Assembly: GCA_963666535.1 (NCBI GenBank)
Contig: OY762913.1
Coordinates: forward strand, 2,108,001 to 2,172,000
Direction of reading: 5' to 3'
Source of the DNA: G963666535 sp963666535
GTDB lineage: Bacteria > Bacillota > Clostridia > Oscillospirales > Oscillospiraceae
Length of the DNA: 64,000 nt
The notes beneath the pieces are model-generated. The model worked only from the letters and a program-made list of their open reading frames with translations, had not been told where the DNA came from and made no database searches. Of the stretch, positions 17,787 through 26,925 are shown one piece after another. The number at the start of each line of letters is the position of its first letter. Positions within the stretch are counted from its first letter, which is position 1. The translations under genes were made by a program, and so were the position numbers.

Positions 17787-19336
17787 GTATATTAAATGTG
17801 AGCCATGTGAGCCATGGCTTTGGCGGGCGGCAGATCCTGCAGGACGCGTCCTTCCGCCTGCTGAGCGGAGAACACATCGGGCTGGTTGGAGCCAACGGAG
17901 AGGGAAAAACAACCTTTCTTGACATCATCACCGGAAAGCGATCACCGGATGAGGGAACTGTGTCCTGGTGCAATCATATCACCACGGGATATCTGGACCA
18001 GTACAGTAGTCTGGAAAAAGGAATGACCATCCGGGATGTGCTCCGCACCGCCTTTTCCCATATGTACGCGCTGGAACAAGAGATGCTAGAGCTATATGAC
18101 AAAATGGGAGATTGCCCCCTGGAGAAACTGGACAAGCTGATGGAGGACGTGGGCGAAATCCAGGAGATTTTAGAGCAAAGCGGATTTTACATGCTGGATA
18201 CCAGAATCGAAGAGTATGCCAACGGCCTGGGGCTGGGAGAAATCGGCCTTGACCGGGATGTCACCGAGCTCTCCGGCGGCCAGCGGGCAAAGACCCTGCT
18301 GACCAAGCTGCTGCTGGAAAACCCCATGATTTTGATTTTGGACGAGCCAACCAACTTTTTGGACGAAAACCATATTATATGGCTCAAGCGCTTCCTCCAG
18401 AATTATGAAAATGCCTTTATTCTGGTCTCCCACGACACTTCGTTTCTCAACGACGTGGTAAACGTCATCTACCATGTGGAACATGCAGCTTTGACCCGGT
18501 ACACCGGCAATTACGAACAGTTTATGGAGCTTCATGCGGTCAAGAAGCGGCAGGTAGAGCAGGCCTACGAGAAACAGCAGAAAGAAATTGCCCAGCTGGA
18601 AGACTTCGTTGCCCGAAACAAGGCCAGAGCGGCCACAGCCAACATGGCCAAAAGCCGCCAGAAACGGCTGGATAAAATGGATCTCATTGAAATTGGCAAG
18701 GAAAAGATCAAGCCTGTCTTCTCCTTCACGCCCGCCCGGACACCGGGCCGCGAAATAATCGTTGCAAAAAATCTGGTGCTTGGCTACGACGAGCCGCTGA
18801 CCCGACCGGTGAGTATTACCGTAGAACGCAACCAGAAAATTGCCATTCGCGGTGTAAATGGTCTTGGCAAGTCCACCCTGCTCAAAACACTTCTGGGTCT
18901 CATTCCGCCCATCTCAGGGACTGTGGAGCATGACCAATTCGTGGAGGTAGCTTACTTTGAGCAGGAGGAGCGCGGAAACGACCGCACAGCGCTGGAGGAG
19001 ATATGGGAGGAATTCCCTGGAATGACCAACGGAGAGGTGCGCGCAGCGTTGGCCAAATGCGGCCTCACCAGCGATCACATCGTCACCCAGATGCGCGTCC
19101 TCTCCGGTGGTGAGAATGCCAAGGTGCGTCTGTGTAAGCTGATGCTGCGTCCCATGAACCTATTGGTACTGGACGAACCGACCAACCATTTGGATGTCAG
19201 CGCCAAGGACGCGCTGAAGGAGGCCATCCAGACCTACAAGGGTACGGTACTGCTTGTCAGCCATGAGCCAGAATTTTATAACGACATTGCCTCCACCGTC
19301 TGGAATGTGGAGGATTGGACTACAAAACTCATATAA
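17783..19336 (+). CDS. ABC-F family ATPase (ribosome-associated)
   Basis: A 517-residue cytosolic protein with two ABC domains and no membrane segment. Domain 1 has Walker A GANGEGKTTFLD, signature LSGGQRAKTLL and Walker B LILDEPTNFLD. A charged linker (about 245-310, rich in Lys, Gln and Arg) follows, as in all ABC-F proteins. Domain 2 has GVNGLGKSTLLK, LSGGENAKVRL and LVLDEPTNHLD. ABC-F proteins bind the ribosomal E site and act as translation factors or displace antibiotics. The promoter, leader hairpin and possible leader peptide hint at regulated expression, as for resistance-type members. It lies between the two inverted OYE/transporter modules and seems functionally separate from them. 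Confidence 0.93.
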   Translation: MSILNVSHVSHGFGGRQILQDASFRLLSGEHIGLVGANGEGKTTFLDIITGKRSPDEGTVSWCNHITTGYLDQYSSLEKGMTIRDVLRTAFSHMYALEQEMLELYDKMGDCPLEKLDKLMEDVGEIQEILEQSGFYMLDTRIEEYANGLGLGEIGLDRDVTELSGGQRAKTLLTKLLLENPMILILDEPTNFLDENHIIWLKRFLQNYENAFILVSHDTSFLNDVVNVIYHVEHAALTRYTGNYEQFMELHAVKKRQVEQAYEKQQKEIAQLEDFVARNKARAATANMAKSRQKRLDKMDLIEIGKEKIKPVFSFTPARTPGREIIVAKNLVLGYDEPLTRPVSITVERNQKIAIRGVNGLGKSTLLKTLLGLIPPISGTVEHDQFVEVAYFEQEERGNDRTALEEIWEEFPGMTNGEVRAALAKCGLTSDHIVTQMRVLSGGENAKVRLCKLMLRPMNLLVLDEPTNHLDVSAKDALKEAIQTYKGTVLLVSHEPEFYNDIASTVWNVEDWTTKLI

Positions 19337-19430
19337 AGCCTGTTCCCACCCAATGAGTGGGGTTCAGCCCAACCAAAACTCCCTGAATCCCCAACGGCGT
19401 TCTCCTGCACCTTCCCCCTTCCAGAAAAAA

Positions 19431-19464
19431 CTGCCGAGCGCTGACTGAAGTCAGCGCTCGGCAG
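19431..19464 (-). terminator. Terminator for the small gene at 19550-19699
   Basis: CTGCCGAGCGCTGAC pairs perfectly with GTCAGCGCTCGGCAG around a TGAA loop. A TTTTTT run follows on the minus strand only, so it ends minus-strand transcripts; it could also slow plus-strand read-through from the ABC-F gene. Confidence 0.8.
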
Positions 19465-19549
19465 CAGTATTCTGGCACAGCACATTTGAAGCTTACTTCA
19501 TCAGGAATAGCGAGGTAACAGGTGGATTCATCACGCTATGCCTCCCCCA

Positions 19550-19699
19550 TCATTTCTCCCCCTCATCAACGATTTTCTGAAGTGTTGCCATCAGGTCATT
19601 CATGTTTTCAAGGCGGACGTTGCGGGACAGGATCTCGTTTTTAAGATCAACGGACAAAGATTCAAATTGTGTTTTAATGTTTGGGCTGACGTAAGACAT
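19550..19699 (-). CDS. Small protein of 49 residues, unknown function
   Basis: A short reading frame starting MSYVSPNIKTQFESL and ending KIVDEGEK. It is acidic and likely helical, with no membrane segment. A GAGG ribosome site lies about eight bases before the ATG and a strong minus-strand terminator lies 85 bases after the stop, so it looks like a real single-gene transcript. I recall similar short proteins in Clostridia but no known role. The rest of the gap from 19337 to 19903 shows no other gene. Confidence 0.6.
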   Translation of the reverse strand: MSYVSPNIKTQFESLSVDLKNEILSRNVRLENMNDLMATLQKIVDEGEK

Positions 19700-19903
19700 A
19701 TACACACCTCATTTCAAGAGTAGTGTATCCAATTTTCCAATATTTTAAAGAAAAAATAGAAAAAGCAAACGGTGCAGGAAAACCAGGTACCCCGTATGCT
19801 GCCGACGCAGAACAACTCTCACGGTCGAGCGGCATGGCGATGATAGCGCCCCCGACTTGGCCATCTTTTTACCGAATCCACTGGCTGGCACCAGATCCCT
19901 TTT

Positions 19904-21850
19904 TTATCGCTGTCCGATGCTGTTGGCTGTGGTAAACGCTGTGCTGGTTGCGTTCATGATATTGCGCGGCGCAAGGCAGTCCCCAATGGCGTAGAACACC
20001 GGCGTACAGTAGGACAATGCGGCAGCCTGCTCCTGAAGCGGTTTCTGTCCCAATGCATAGATCACGGTATCCGCCTCAAAGAACAGCGATTTACCGCCAC
20101 TTTCACAAACGACGCCGTTCTCCGTAATCTCTTTTGCCGTGGTATGATAATGGATTGGAATACCGTACTTACTGATTTGGGTTTTCAGCGATTTCACATG
20201 GAGGAAGTTTCCACCATCGTTGATCTTATCTGCCATTTCCACGATCGACACACGCTTCCCCAGCATGGAAAGGTAGATTCCAAGTTCCGTTCCCACAAGC
20301 CCCGCACCCAAAATCATAACGGTGCCGCCCGCTTGTTCAGGATGGAGATATGCGTCCTCAGCAGCGATCACATTGCTTCCATCAATTCCTTTGATTGGCG
20401 GCTTAAGCGGCTGGGCGCCCATGGCCACGATCAGTACATCCGCGTCGCTCTTTTCCACAAGCGCGGGTGTTACCTCCGTGTCCAGCCGGATCTCCACGCC
20501 GGCATCCGCCACAAGCTTTGCCTGTCTGTTCAGATATTGGTCCAGGTTCGCTTTGAACGGGACATGCTCCTCACAGCGGAGCGCACCGCCCAGCTGGTGG
20601 GTCTTTTCGCAGAGAATCACCGTATGGCCACATTCCGCGCAGGTCAGCGCCGCTTGCATCCCTGCCACTCCACCCCCTGCAATCAGAACCTTTTTGTGTT
20701 CCGCAGGCGGCAGGGCATGGTTCACCACAGCCTCCCTGCCGGTTTTCGGGTTGATGGCACATTTGAATTCCCCACAGTTCATAAGATTGGAAAAACACGC
20801 CAGGCAGCGCATGCACTTGTTGATCTCGCTTCCCTTTCCGGTGCGGATTTTATTTGGCAGGTCGGGGTCTGCGATCAGCCCACGTGCAATCTCCACAACA
20901 TCGGCTTGACCGGAAGCGATAATCTCCTCCATCAGATCTGGATCACCCAGAGCGCCCACGGTGGCAACATAGCTACTTACATGCTTTTTAATTTCTGCGG
21001 CATATTTCACGTTGCAGCCATCTTCCAGAAACATACTGGGGTGCGTAACCGTAAAAACCTCTTCAATCTCATGACTGCCGGCGGAGACATGAATGAGATC
21101 GGCGTGTCCGTCGAGCTGTCTTGCAAAGGCGATTCCCTCTTCAATTCCGTATCCGCCGTCATAGCATTCGCTCCCACTGATGCGAACCTCAATGGGCATT
21201 CTTGGCCCCACCGCCTTGCGGATAGCGTCAAGCACCGTTACCGTGAGTCTGGCGCGGTTTTCAATGGAAGGGCCGCCCCACTTGTCATGTCTGGTGTTCC
21301 CATCGGGCGAGAGGAACTGGGATAGCAGCCAGCCATGCCCAGCGTGCAGCGTGATCATGCCAAAACCGCATTTTTGGGCAAAAGCCGCAGCTTTGGCATA
21401 CTTTTCCACAATGTTCCAAATAATCTCTTCCGGCATCTCCAAAACTTGCCTGCCGTTGTTCTCGCACGCCACAGGACCATAAGCAATGCCGGGTGGATCC
21501 AAAAAGCGGTTGGCAAAGGCGCCCGCATGCTGTAGTTCTGCCGAACAGACCGCGCCCTGACACCGCACTGCCTCGGTAATCTTCGCCAAGCTGTACTGTG
21601 TGTGGGGATTGTCCAGATGGATGCAGTTTGCAGTGCCTGCGCCATACTGGGAATCGACATTGCACTCCCCCAACGCGACGGAAGCTGCGCCCCCTCTGGC
21701 TTTACGCTCGTAGTAAAGTGCCGCTTCCCCCGGAAGCCGACCGTCCTCATATACATCGACGTATCCGGTAGGCGCCGCAAAGATTCTATTCCTGAACATC
21801 GTCCCGGCAATCGTAATGGGCCGGAACAAATTTGGATATTCTTTCATCAT
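19904..21850 (-). CDS. OYE/2,4-dienoyl-CoA-reductase-type flavoenzyme (module B)
   Basis: A 648-residue paralog of the enzyme at 9525-11498, with the same layout: FMN barrel (HAGHGWLLSQFLSPDGNTR, IENRARLT), 4Fe-4S cysteines at 346, 349, 352 and 364, and an FAD/NAD domain (IAGGGVAGMQAAL, MILGAGLVGTELG). It reduces an activated C=C bond with NAD(P)H. It is the last gene of the minus-strand transporter operon, 84 bases after permease 2. The partner SDR present in module A is missing here. The start MMKEYPNLFRPI matches that of the paralog. Substrates are unknown but probably related to those of module A. Confidence 0.9.
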   Translation of the reverse strand: MMKEYPNLFRPITIAGTMFRNRIFAAPTGYVDVYEDGRLPGEAALYYERKARGGAASVALGECNVDSQYGAGTANCIHLDNPHTQYSLAKITEAVRCQGAVCSAELQHAGAFANRFLDPPGIAYGPVACENNGRQVLEMPEEIIWNIVEKYAKAAAFAQKCGFGMITLHAGHGWLLSQFLSPDGNTRHDKWGGPSIENRARLTVTVLDAIRKAVGPRMPIEVRISGSECYDGGYGIEEGIAFARQLDGHADLIHVSAGSHEIEEVFTVTHPSMFLEDGCNVKYAAEIKKHVSSYVATVGALGDPDLMEEIIASGQADVVEIARGLIADPDLPNKIRTGKGSEINKCMRCLACFSNLMNCGEFKCAINPKTGREAVVNHALPPAEHKKVLIAGGGVAGMQAALTCAECGHTVILCEKTHQLGGALRCEEHVPFKANLDQYLNRQAKLVADAGVEIRLDTEVTPALVEKSDADVLIVAMGAQPLKPPIKGIDGSNVIAAEDAYLHPEQAGGTVMILGAGLVGTELGIYLSMLGKRVSIVEMADKINDGGNFLHVKSLKTQISKYGIPIHYHTTAKEITENGVVCESGGKSLFFEADTVIYALGQKPLQEQAAALSYCTPVFYAIGDCLAPRNIMNATSTAFTTANSIGQR

Positions 21851-21934
21851 GTTAGTGTCTTATACGCAAAGGCGCGTACAAATCCCCCTTCTCTCATTGA
21901 TGGTCGTGTAAAGATAAGCAGCCTTCCCCTCATA

Positions 21935-22939
21935 TTACTTTCCCGCCTTAACGGAAGCTTTTTTCGGCGCACTGCCCTCAAGCCCCTTGTTCTGTGCGTA
22001 GACGTTCAGCGCAATAGCGACAATGATGATAACGCCCTGGATCAGGGTCTGATACTCAGTGGCAACATTCAGCAAAACGAGCACATTGTTCAAAACGCCT
22101 ACAAAGAGCGCACCAAAGATCACGCCGGGAAGGCCACCTTCTCCGCCCATCAGGTTAATCCCTCCCACCACCATTGCAGTGAGCACTTTCCCTTCATAAC
22201 CGCTGGCAGTCGTGGCGTAAACTTGCATGTTCAGTGAACCAAGAATAATCCCCGCGACTCCCGCCGTAACGCTAGAAACCACATAGGCGGCAATGGTGAT
22301 CCGGTTGGTGCTGATCCCCACTAGCTTCGCCGCATCCCGGTTTCCACCCACAAAGTAAAGCTTGCGACCGAAGGAAGTGCGCCCCAGTATGACTGCGGAC
22401 GCAATCGCGAAGAGGACAAACCAGATGATCGGTGTGGGAATCCCAAAAATACTGGTATTTGAAATTGCATAAAAGATACCCCGGTTTTCGGGATAGATGT
22501 AGTTCCCGCCGGTATACATCAGCATGGCGCCATAAATGGTGTATTGCGTGGCAAGTGTCACAACAAACGGCTGCAACCCCATATAGGACATCAGTACGCC
22601 ATGCAGCAGACCCAGCAAAACACACAATCCCATGGCATAGGCAGCCCCCAGTAGAAAACCCGAGGTCGTGTTTCCGCATTTTTCCAATGTGCAAACCAAA
22701 ACACAGGCCGCCATCGCCGCCGTGGAGCCAACGCAGAAATCAATGCCGCCTATAATAATGACAAAGATCATGCCACTGCACATGACTCCGTAAATGGATA
22801 TGGACAGAAGAATGCTCCTCATATTTGAGCCAAGGAAAAATCTCGGCTGGAAAATCGCCATGACCACCATGATCACCAGCAGGATCAGGATCCTTGGTAC
22901 CCACGAGTTTTGGAATACACGTGCCACCTTTTCTTTCAC
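21935..22939 (-). CDS. CUT2 ABC transporter permease 2 (module B)
   Basis: A 334-residue RbsC-like membrane protein with IIIGGIDFCVGSTAAMAA and MVVGGINLMGGEGG. It starts with GTG overlapping the ATPase stop (GTGA). It is closest in layout and sequence to 16425-17426 of module A. Confidence 0.9.
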   Translation of the reverse strand: MKEKVARVFQNSWVPRILILLVIMVVMAIFQPRFFLGSNMRSILLSISIYGVMCSGMIFVIIIGGIDFCVGSTAAMAACVLVCTLEKCGNTTSGFLLGAAYAMGLCVLLGLLHGVLMSYMGLQPFVVTLATQYTIYGAMLMYTGGNYIYPENRGIFYAISNTSIFGIPTPIIWFVLFAIASAVILGRTSFGRKLYFVGGNRDAAKLVGISTNRITIAAYVVSSVTAGVAGIILGSLNMQVYATTASGYEGKVLTAMVVGGINLMGGEGGLPGVIFGALFVGVLNNVLVLLNVATEYQTLIQGVIIIVAIALNVYAQNKGLEGSAPKKASVKAGK

Positions 22940-24447
22940 AGCGCTTTTCCCTCCTCCGTATGCGTACCTGAAGAAGCCATGAGAATGGCCGCCTGGGTAG
23001 CGTGTTCATGGTCAAATTCCTCAAAAAAGCGTCCATCGTACATGACCAGGATCCGGTCGGAAAGATAGGTTAGTTCCACGAGATCAGAAGAGACCACAAT
23101 CACGATGGCTCCCGTGTCCGCCAGCTTCCAGATATAGTTGTAAAGCTCCGCCTTTACCCCCACGTCAACGCCGGCGGTTGGCTCATCTAAAAGCAACAGC
23201 TTCGGCGCCCTGGAAAGCCATCTGGCCAAAATGGTTTTTTGCTGGTTCCCGCCGGACAGATTCCCCACTGGGAGATACTTTATGGCCGGTCGGATATCAT
23301 AATCTTTAATTGTCTTCTCTGCACACTCGTTCTCCTTGCGTGTATGCACAAAGCCCCCGGTTGCCAGTTTATCATAGCTGGAAATCACAACGTTTTTGGC
23401 AATGGAGAGCACCGGTGCAAAGCCCTCTCTTCTTCTGTCCTCCGGCACATAACCGAACCCCGCCCGAATATTTTTCCCCACCGATTTGGAGACTGGTTTT
23501 CCGCTAAGCATAATCGTCCCGACATCTACTTTGAAGGCCCCATAAATGCACTTAATCAGTTCCGTGCGACCAGAGCCGATCAGGCCACTGATTCCCAGCA
23601 CCTCGCCGCCAAAGGCCGTGAAATTCACATCCCTTAGGATGTTTTTGTACGCAAGATTCTTCACCTGCAGACAAATATCCTGGTGAATAACCGGATTAAC
23701 CCGGGCAGATGCCTGTTTTATTTCGTGGCCGATGGTCATTTTTGTGACTAAGGCAGGATTAATTTGGGATTTCTCCAGAACCCCCACGTTTTTTCCATCC
23801 CGCATGACGGTCAGCCTGTCGGCAATGCGGTAGACCTCGTTCAGCCGGTGAGAAACGTACAAAACTGCGGTACCTTTTTTCTGTAAGCCTTCAATGGTTT
23901 CAAACAGCTTTTCCGTTTCGGACGAAGAGAGTGCAGCGGTTGGTTCATCCATAATGATCAGTTTCGCATCCATGGACAGTGCCTTCAGGATCTCCACCAT
24001 CTGCCGCTTTGCCATCCCCAGCGATTCTACCCTCACATCAGGCTCCAGATGAAAGCCATACTTGTTAATAAGCTCCTGCACATTCTTGTTCATTTGCCGC
24101 TTCGACAATTTTCCATACCTGGTAAGCTCATGCCCCAAATAAATATTTTCGGCAATAGTGAGCGCCGGAATTAAGCTGAGATCCTGATAAATGGCCGCAA
24201 TGCCCAGACTTGCCGCATCGTGGCTGCAGGTAATTTTCACGGGTTCCCCATGAATCAGGATCTCACCGGCATCCTTTGTGTAAACGCCGGTGATGATCTT
24301 GATCATGGTGGATTTTCCCGCGCCGTTTTCGCCCATCAGGGCATGCACTTCGCCGCTGCGGATCTGCAGTGCCACATCCTTGAGCACGCTGATGCCGTTA
24401 AACTGTTTGCAAATATTTCTTACTTCTAAGAAATTACCGTTTTCCAT
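22936..24447 (-). CDS. CUT2 ABC transporter ATPase (module B)
   Basis: A 503-residue double-domain ATPase. Domain 1 has GENGAGKSTMIKI, VESLGMAKRQMVEIL and LIIMDEPTAA; domain 2 has GLIGSGRTEL, LSGGNQQKTILARWL and LLLDEPTAG. It is paralogous to 14902-16428. It lies 17 bases after permease 1 and overlaps permease 2, so the four transporter genes form one translation-coupled unit. Confidence 0.93.
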   Translation of the reverse strand: MENGNFLEVRNICKQFNGISVLKDVALQIRSGEVHALMGENGAGKSTMIKIITGVYTKDAGEILIHGEPVKITCSHDAASLGIAAIYQDLSLIPALTIAENIYLGHELTRYGKLSKRQMNKNVQELINKYGFHLEPDVRVESLGMAKRQMVEILKALSMDAKLIIMDEPTAALSSSETEKLFETIEGLQKKGTAVLYVSHRLNEVYRIADRLTVMRDGKNVGVLEKSQINPALVTKMTIGHEIKQASARVNPVIHQDICLQVKNLAYKNILRDVNFTAFGGEVLGISGLIGSGRTELIKCIYGAFKVDVGTIMLSGKPVSKSVGKNIRAGFGYVPEDRRREGFAPVLSIAKNVVISSYDKLATGGFVHTRKENECAEKTIKDYDIRPAIKYLPVGNLSGGNQQKTILARWLSRAPKLLLLDEPTAGVDVGVKAELYNYIWKLADTGAIVIVVSSDLVELTYLSDRILVMYDGRFFEEFDHEHATQAAILMASSGTHTEEGKAL

Positions 24448-24464
24448 TTTTGTTGCCCCCTCCC

Positions 24465-25436
24465 CTATAGCTGAAGGCTGAGGCGTCTTTGGGATAGTCT
24501 CTTCAGCATTGCATCAAAGCAAAGTGCGAGTACAATTACCACGCCCTGCAGGACATAGGTTCCCCCTGTGCTGAGTCCCAACTTGTACAATCCGTTGGTG
24601 ATCAGCACCAAAATCAGCGCACCAAAAAATGACGCGATTGGGTCCCCTTTGCCCCCCTCTAGGTTGACACCGCCCACCACACAGGCTGCCACAGCCTGAA
24701 ACGCCATGCCAGAACCCAATGACAGGTTTGTGCCCATCTGATTGGCTGTGACAAATGCAGCGGCCAATCCGGCAAAAGCCCCGCCAATCACAAAGGTATA
24801 AATCTTATACCGCTTGCAGTCAATGCCGGAGCGGGCAGCCGATACATGGTTAGAACCCATTGCAACGATATGAAGCCCCATCTTTGTGCTGGTAAGGATA
24901 AACTGCATGACAATCAGTAGCACAATCCATGCGATGGAAATCCAGCATAGTCCACCCCATAACGTTTTTCCAAATTCCAGAAAACTGGCGTTTTTCAGCG
25001 TTACGGTTACGATCCTTCCCCCTTCCCGGAATGTAGTGAGCAGCGCAAGCCCACTGAATACACTGCCGGTTGCCAGCGTGGTCACAAACTCGGAAAGGCG
25101 CAGCCGGTTCACAATCACGGCATTGAGCAAACCACACAGCGCGCCTGCCAGCGCGCCAACCAGCAACACAAGCACGCCCGGTATGCCCGGAATCATGGAA
25201 CACCTTGCAACCACCACGCCAACAAAACAGATGATCCCGCCACCGGACAGATCGACGCCTCCGCCGATGATGACAAAGCTGGCCCCCAATCCCAAAAGGC
25301 CTAAGTACGCTGCATCCCGCAAAAGGTAGACAAAATTCCGGGGTGTGAAGAACGAATCGGCCGCCAGCCCGAAAATTATGCATAGTACGACGACCAGTCC
25401 GGCAGAGGTAAGTCGCCGTATGTTATGCTCACTCAT
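24465..25436 (-). CDS. CUT2 ABC transporter permease 1 (module B)
   Basis: A 323-residue RbsC-like membrane protein. The segments RLTSAGLVVVL, SFFTPRNFVYLLRDAAYLG, VIIGGGVDLSGGG and CVVGGVNLEGGKGD match permease 1 of module A almost position for position. GGAGGGAG precedes the ATG. It follows the binding protein gene after about 115 bases. Confidence 0.9.
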   Translation of the reverse strand: MSEHNIRRLTSAGLVVVLCIIFGLAADSFFTPRNFVYLLRDAAYLGLLGLGASFVIIGGGVDLSGGGIICFVGVVVARCSMIPGIPGVLVLLVGALAGALCGLLNAVIVNRLRLSEFVTTLATGSVFSGLALLTTFREGGRIVTVTLKNASFLEFGKTLWGGLCWISIAWIVLLIVMQFILTSTKMGLHIVAMGSNHVSAARSGIDCKRYKIYTFVIGGAFAGLAAAFVTANQMGTNLSLGSGMAFQAVAACVVGGVNLEGGKGDPIASFFGALILVLITNGLYKLGLSTGGTYVLQGVVIVLALCFDAMLKRLSQRRLSLQL

Positions 25437-25551
25437 GCATACTCCCTCCTTACCCTACAAAGGCAGGGGTTTCAAATTTTTACGGGGCTCAGCACCAAAC
25501 CGGGCCCCGCAAAGTACGTCTTTCTTTCCTCTGGTTTGATGGGGCGCTCAA

Positions 25552-26580
25552 TCAATACCCTTCCCAATGCGTGTATTTGGCTATGCTGTCAACATTGGCG
25601 GCAGTAACCCCGGTAAAGGTAACGTATACGACGGGTGTGGCATCATAGCCGAGGCTTGCGGCGGTGGTCCCCGTCTGAATCAAGTTCAACGCGGAAACAA
25701 ACATGGCAAAGGCGGTGGAATATCGATCCGCGTAGGAAGTGCCGTACATTGTCCCATCACGGATGGCGTCAATGCCTGCCGGCATGCAGTCGTTCCCCCA
25801 AATCAGAATGCCCTCGTCACTTCTTCCCGCCGCTTTTATTGCCTGAGCACAGCCAATGGCAAAATCATCGTCGGGGGCGTAGATGGCATCCACATCGTCA
25901 TACTTGGTCAACATGTTGCTCATCAGCGTGAAAGCACCCTCTTGAGAATAGGAATCGCCGCTGATGTACTGATGATCCAGAATGGCGATATCGGGATAGT
26001 CCGCCACATAATCCTCAAAACCCTCTGTGAAGTTAGAAGTAGCAACCATGCTGTACGGAACATCCAGAATTAAGATATTGCCCTTCTCTTCCAGTCCTTC
26101 TACCAGCCCCTTGGCGGCAACTTGGCCAGCATCATAACTGTTATTCTTTAGGAACAAAGTATGTACCGTGTCGCAATCACAGTTAAGGGTAATCACCGGG
26201 ACGCCGGACGCTTCCGCGTCATTAACTGCGCTGCACACGGCGGTGGTATCCGTGGACTCGATAATGATCGCGCCATACCCATCTGTAACGCACTCGTTAA
26301 TCAGGGAAATCTGCGTGGTGGGGTCGTGTCCACAGTCTAAAAAATTGATCTGCAGATTGGGATATGCAGCCATAACGGCATCCGCCGACTGCTGGACAAT
26401 GGAAGTAACCGCGCCGCTGGTGCTCATGGGGATAAATGCAATCTTTACTTCTTCCGTGTAAATATCCTTGACTGTAACCGCGTTCGTACCGCTTGATTCG
26501 CTTGTAGAACTGTCACCGCAGCCGGCCACCAACGTAAAGGCCATAGCCAGTGCCAACAAGACCGCCAGTTTCTTTTTCAT
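25552..26580 (-). CDS. CUT2 ABC transporter substrate-binding lipoprotein (module B)
   Basis: A 342-residue lipoprotein with signal peptide and lipobox (TLVAGCG). The body has the type I binding-protein fold: VKIAFIPMSTSG, YGAIIIESTDT, GVPVITLNCDCD and GILIWGNDCMP. It is the first gene of the module B operon, after the promoter at 26736-26765. The module A paralog at 12733 has related but clearly diverged ligand-side residues, so the two may bind different compounds of one class. Confidence 0.92.
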   Translation of the reverse strand: MKKKLAVLLALAMAFTLVAGCGDSSTSESSGTNAVTVKDIYTEEVKIAFIPMSTSGAVTSIVQQSADAVMAAYPNLQINFLDCGHDPTTQISLINECVTDGYGAIIIESTDTTAVCSAVNDAEASGVPVITLNCDCDTVHTLFLKNNSYDAGQVAAKGLVEGLEEKGNILILDVPYSMVATSNFTEGFEDYVADYPDIAILDHQYISGDSYSQEGAFTLMSNMLTKYDDVDAIYAPDDDFAIGCAQAIKAAGRSDEGILIWGNDCMPAGIDAIRDGTMYGTSYADRYSTAFAMFVSALNLIQTGTTAASLGYDATPVVYVTFTGVTAANVDSIAKYTHWEGY

Positions 26581-26684
26581 TTTTTTCTCCCTTCAAAATT
26601 GGACTTTTGCGTCGAATCATTTCTGTTCTCAAAATTTGTGCCGGCGAGATCATGTGGTTGAATGCCTGCATCACTCCCTTGCAT

Positions 26685-26720
26685 ACCGATCAAATCGGTT
26701 TCGCATATGAATTGATCGGT
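26685..26720. promoter_or_regulatory. Repeated ACCGAT/ATCGGT operator-like sites
   Basis: ACCGATCAAATCGGT is a palindrome (6-base arms, CAA centre) and a third half-site, GATCGGT, follows 15 bases on. The cluster lies just downstream of the module B promoter, where a repressor would block transcription. The neighbouring LysR-type regulator or an unlinked factor could bind it. Confidence 0.45.
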
Positions 26721-26735
26721 AGACTTGTACTAATT

Positions 26736-26765
26736 GTATTATTCTTGATTGTGCTTCAGTATCAA
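26736..26765 (-). promoter_or_regulatory. Promoter of the module B operon
   Basis: On the minus strand TTGATA is followed after 17-18 bases by ATAATAC. Transcription would start near 26729 and leave a leader of about 150 bases before the binding-protein gene. The 345-base gap 26581-26925 holds this promoter, the operator-like repeats and the LysR terminator. Confidence 0.55.
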
Positions 26766-26866
26766 TCTCATAAAAGCATGGCGATTTACACAATTTTTCT
26801 TCTTTAACATTCCATTTTTTCAGTCAATTAGAATCATACATGGATTTCCCCTCCAATGCAAATCGA

Positions 26867-26909
26867 AAAAGCCCTGTTGATTTCCATATTGGAAATCAAC
26901 AGGGCTTTT
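26867..26909 (-). terminator. Terminator of the LysR-type gene
   Basis: AAAAGCCCTGTTGATTTCC and its exact complement surround an ATATT loop; the stem ends in TTTT on both strands. It separates the regulator from the module B operon. Confidence 0.88.
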
Positions 26910-26925
26910 CTTGTCGCATGACATC

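Noticed and set aside
20144..21325. 393-codon open frame on the plus strand inside the module B OYE
   Set aside because: It is the antisense shadow of a well-conserved flavoenzyme, has no ribosome site and resembles no family.
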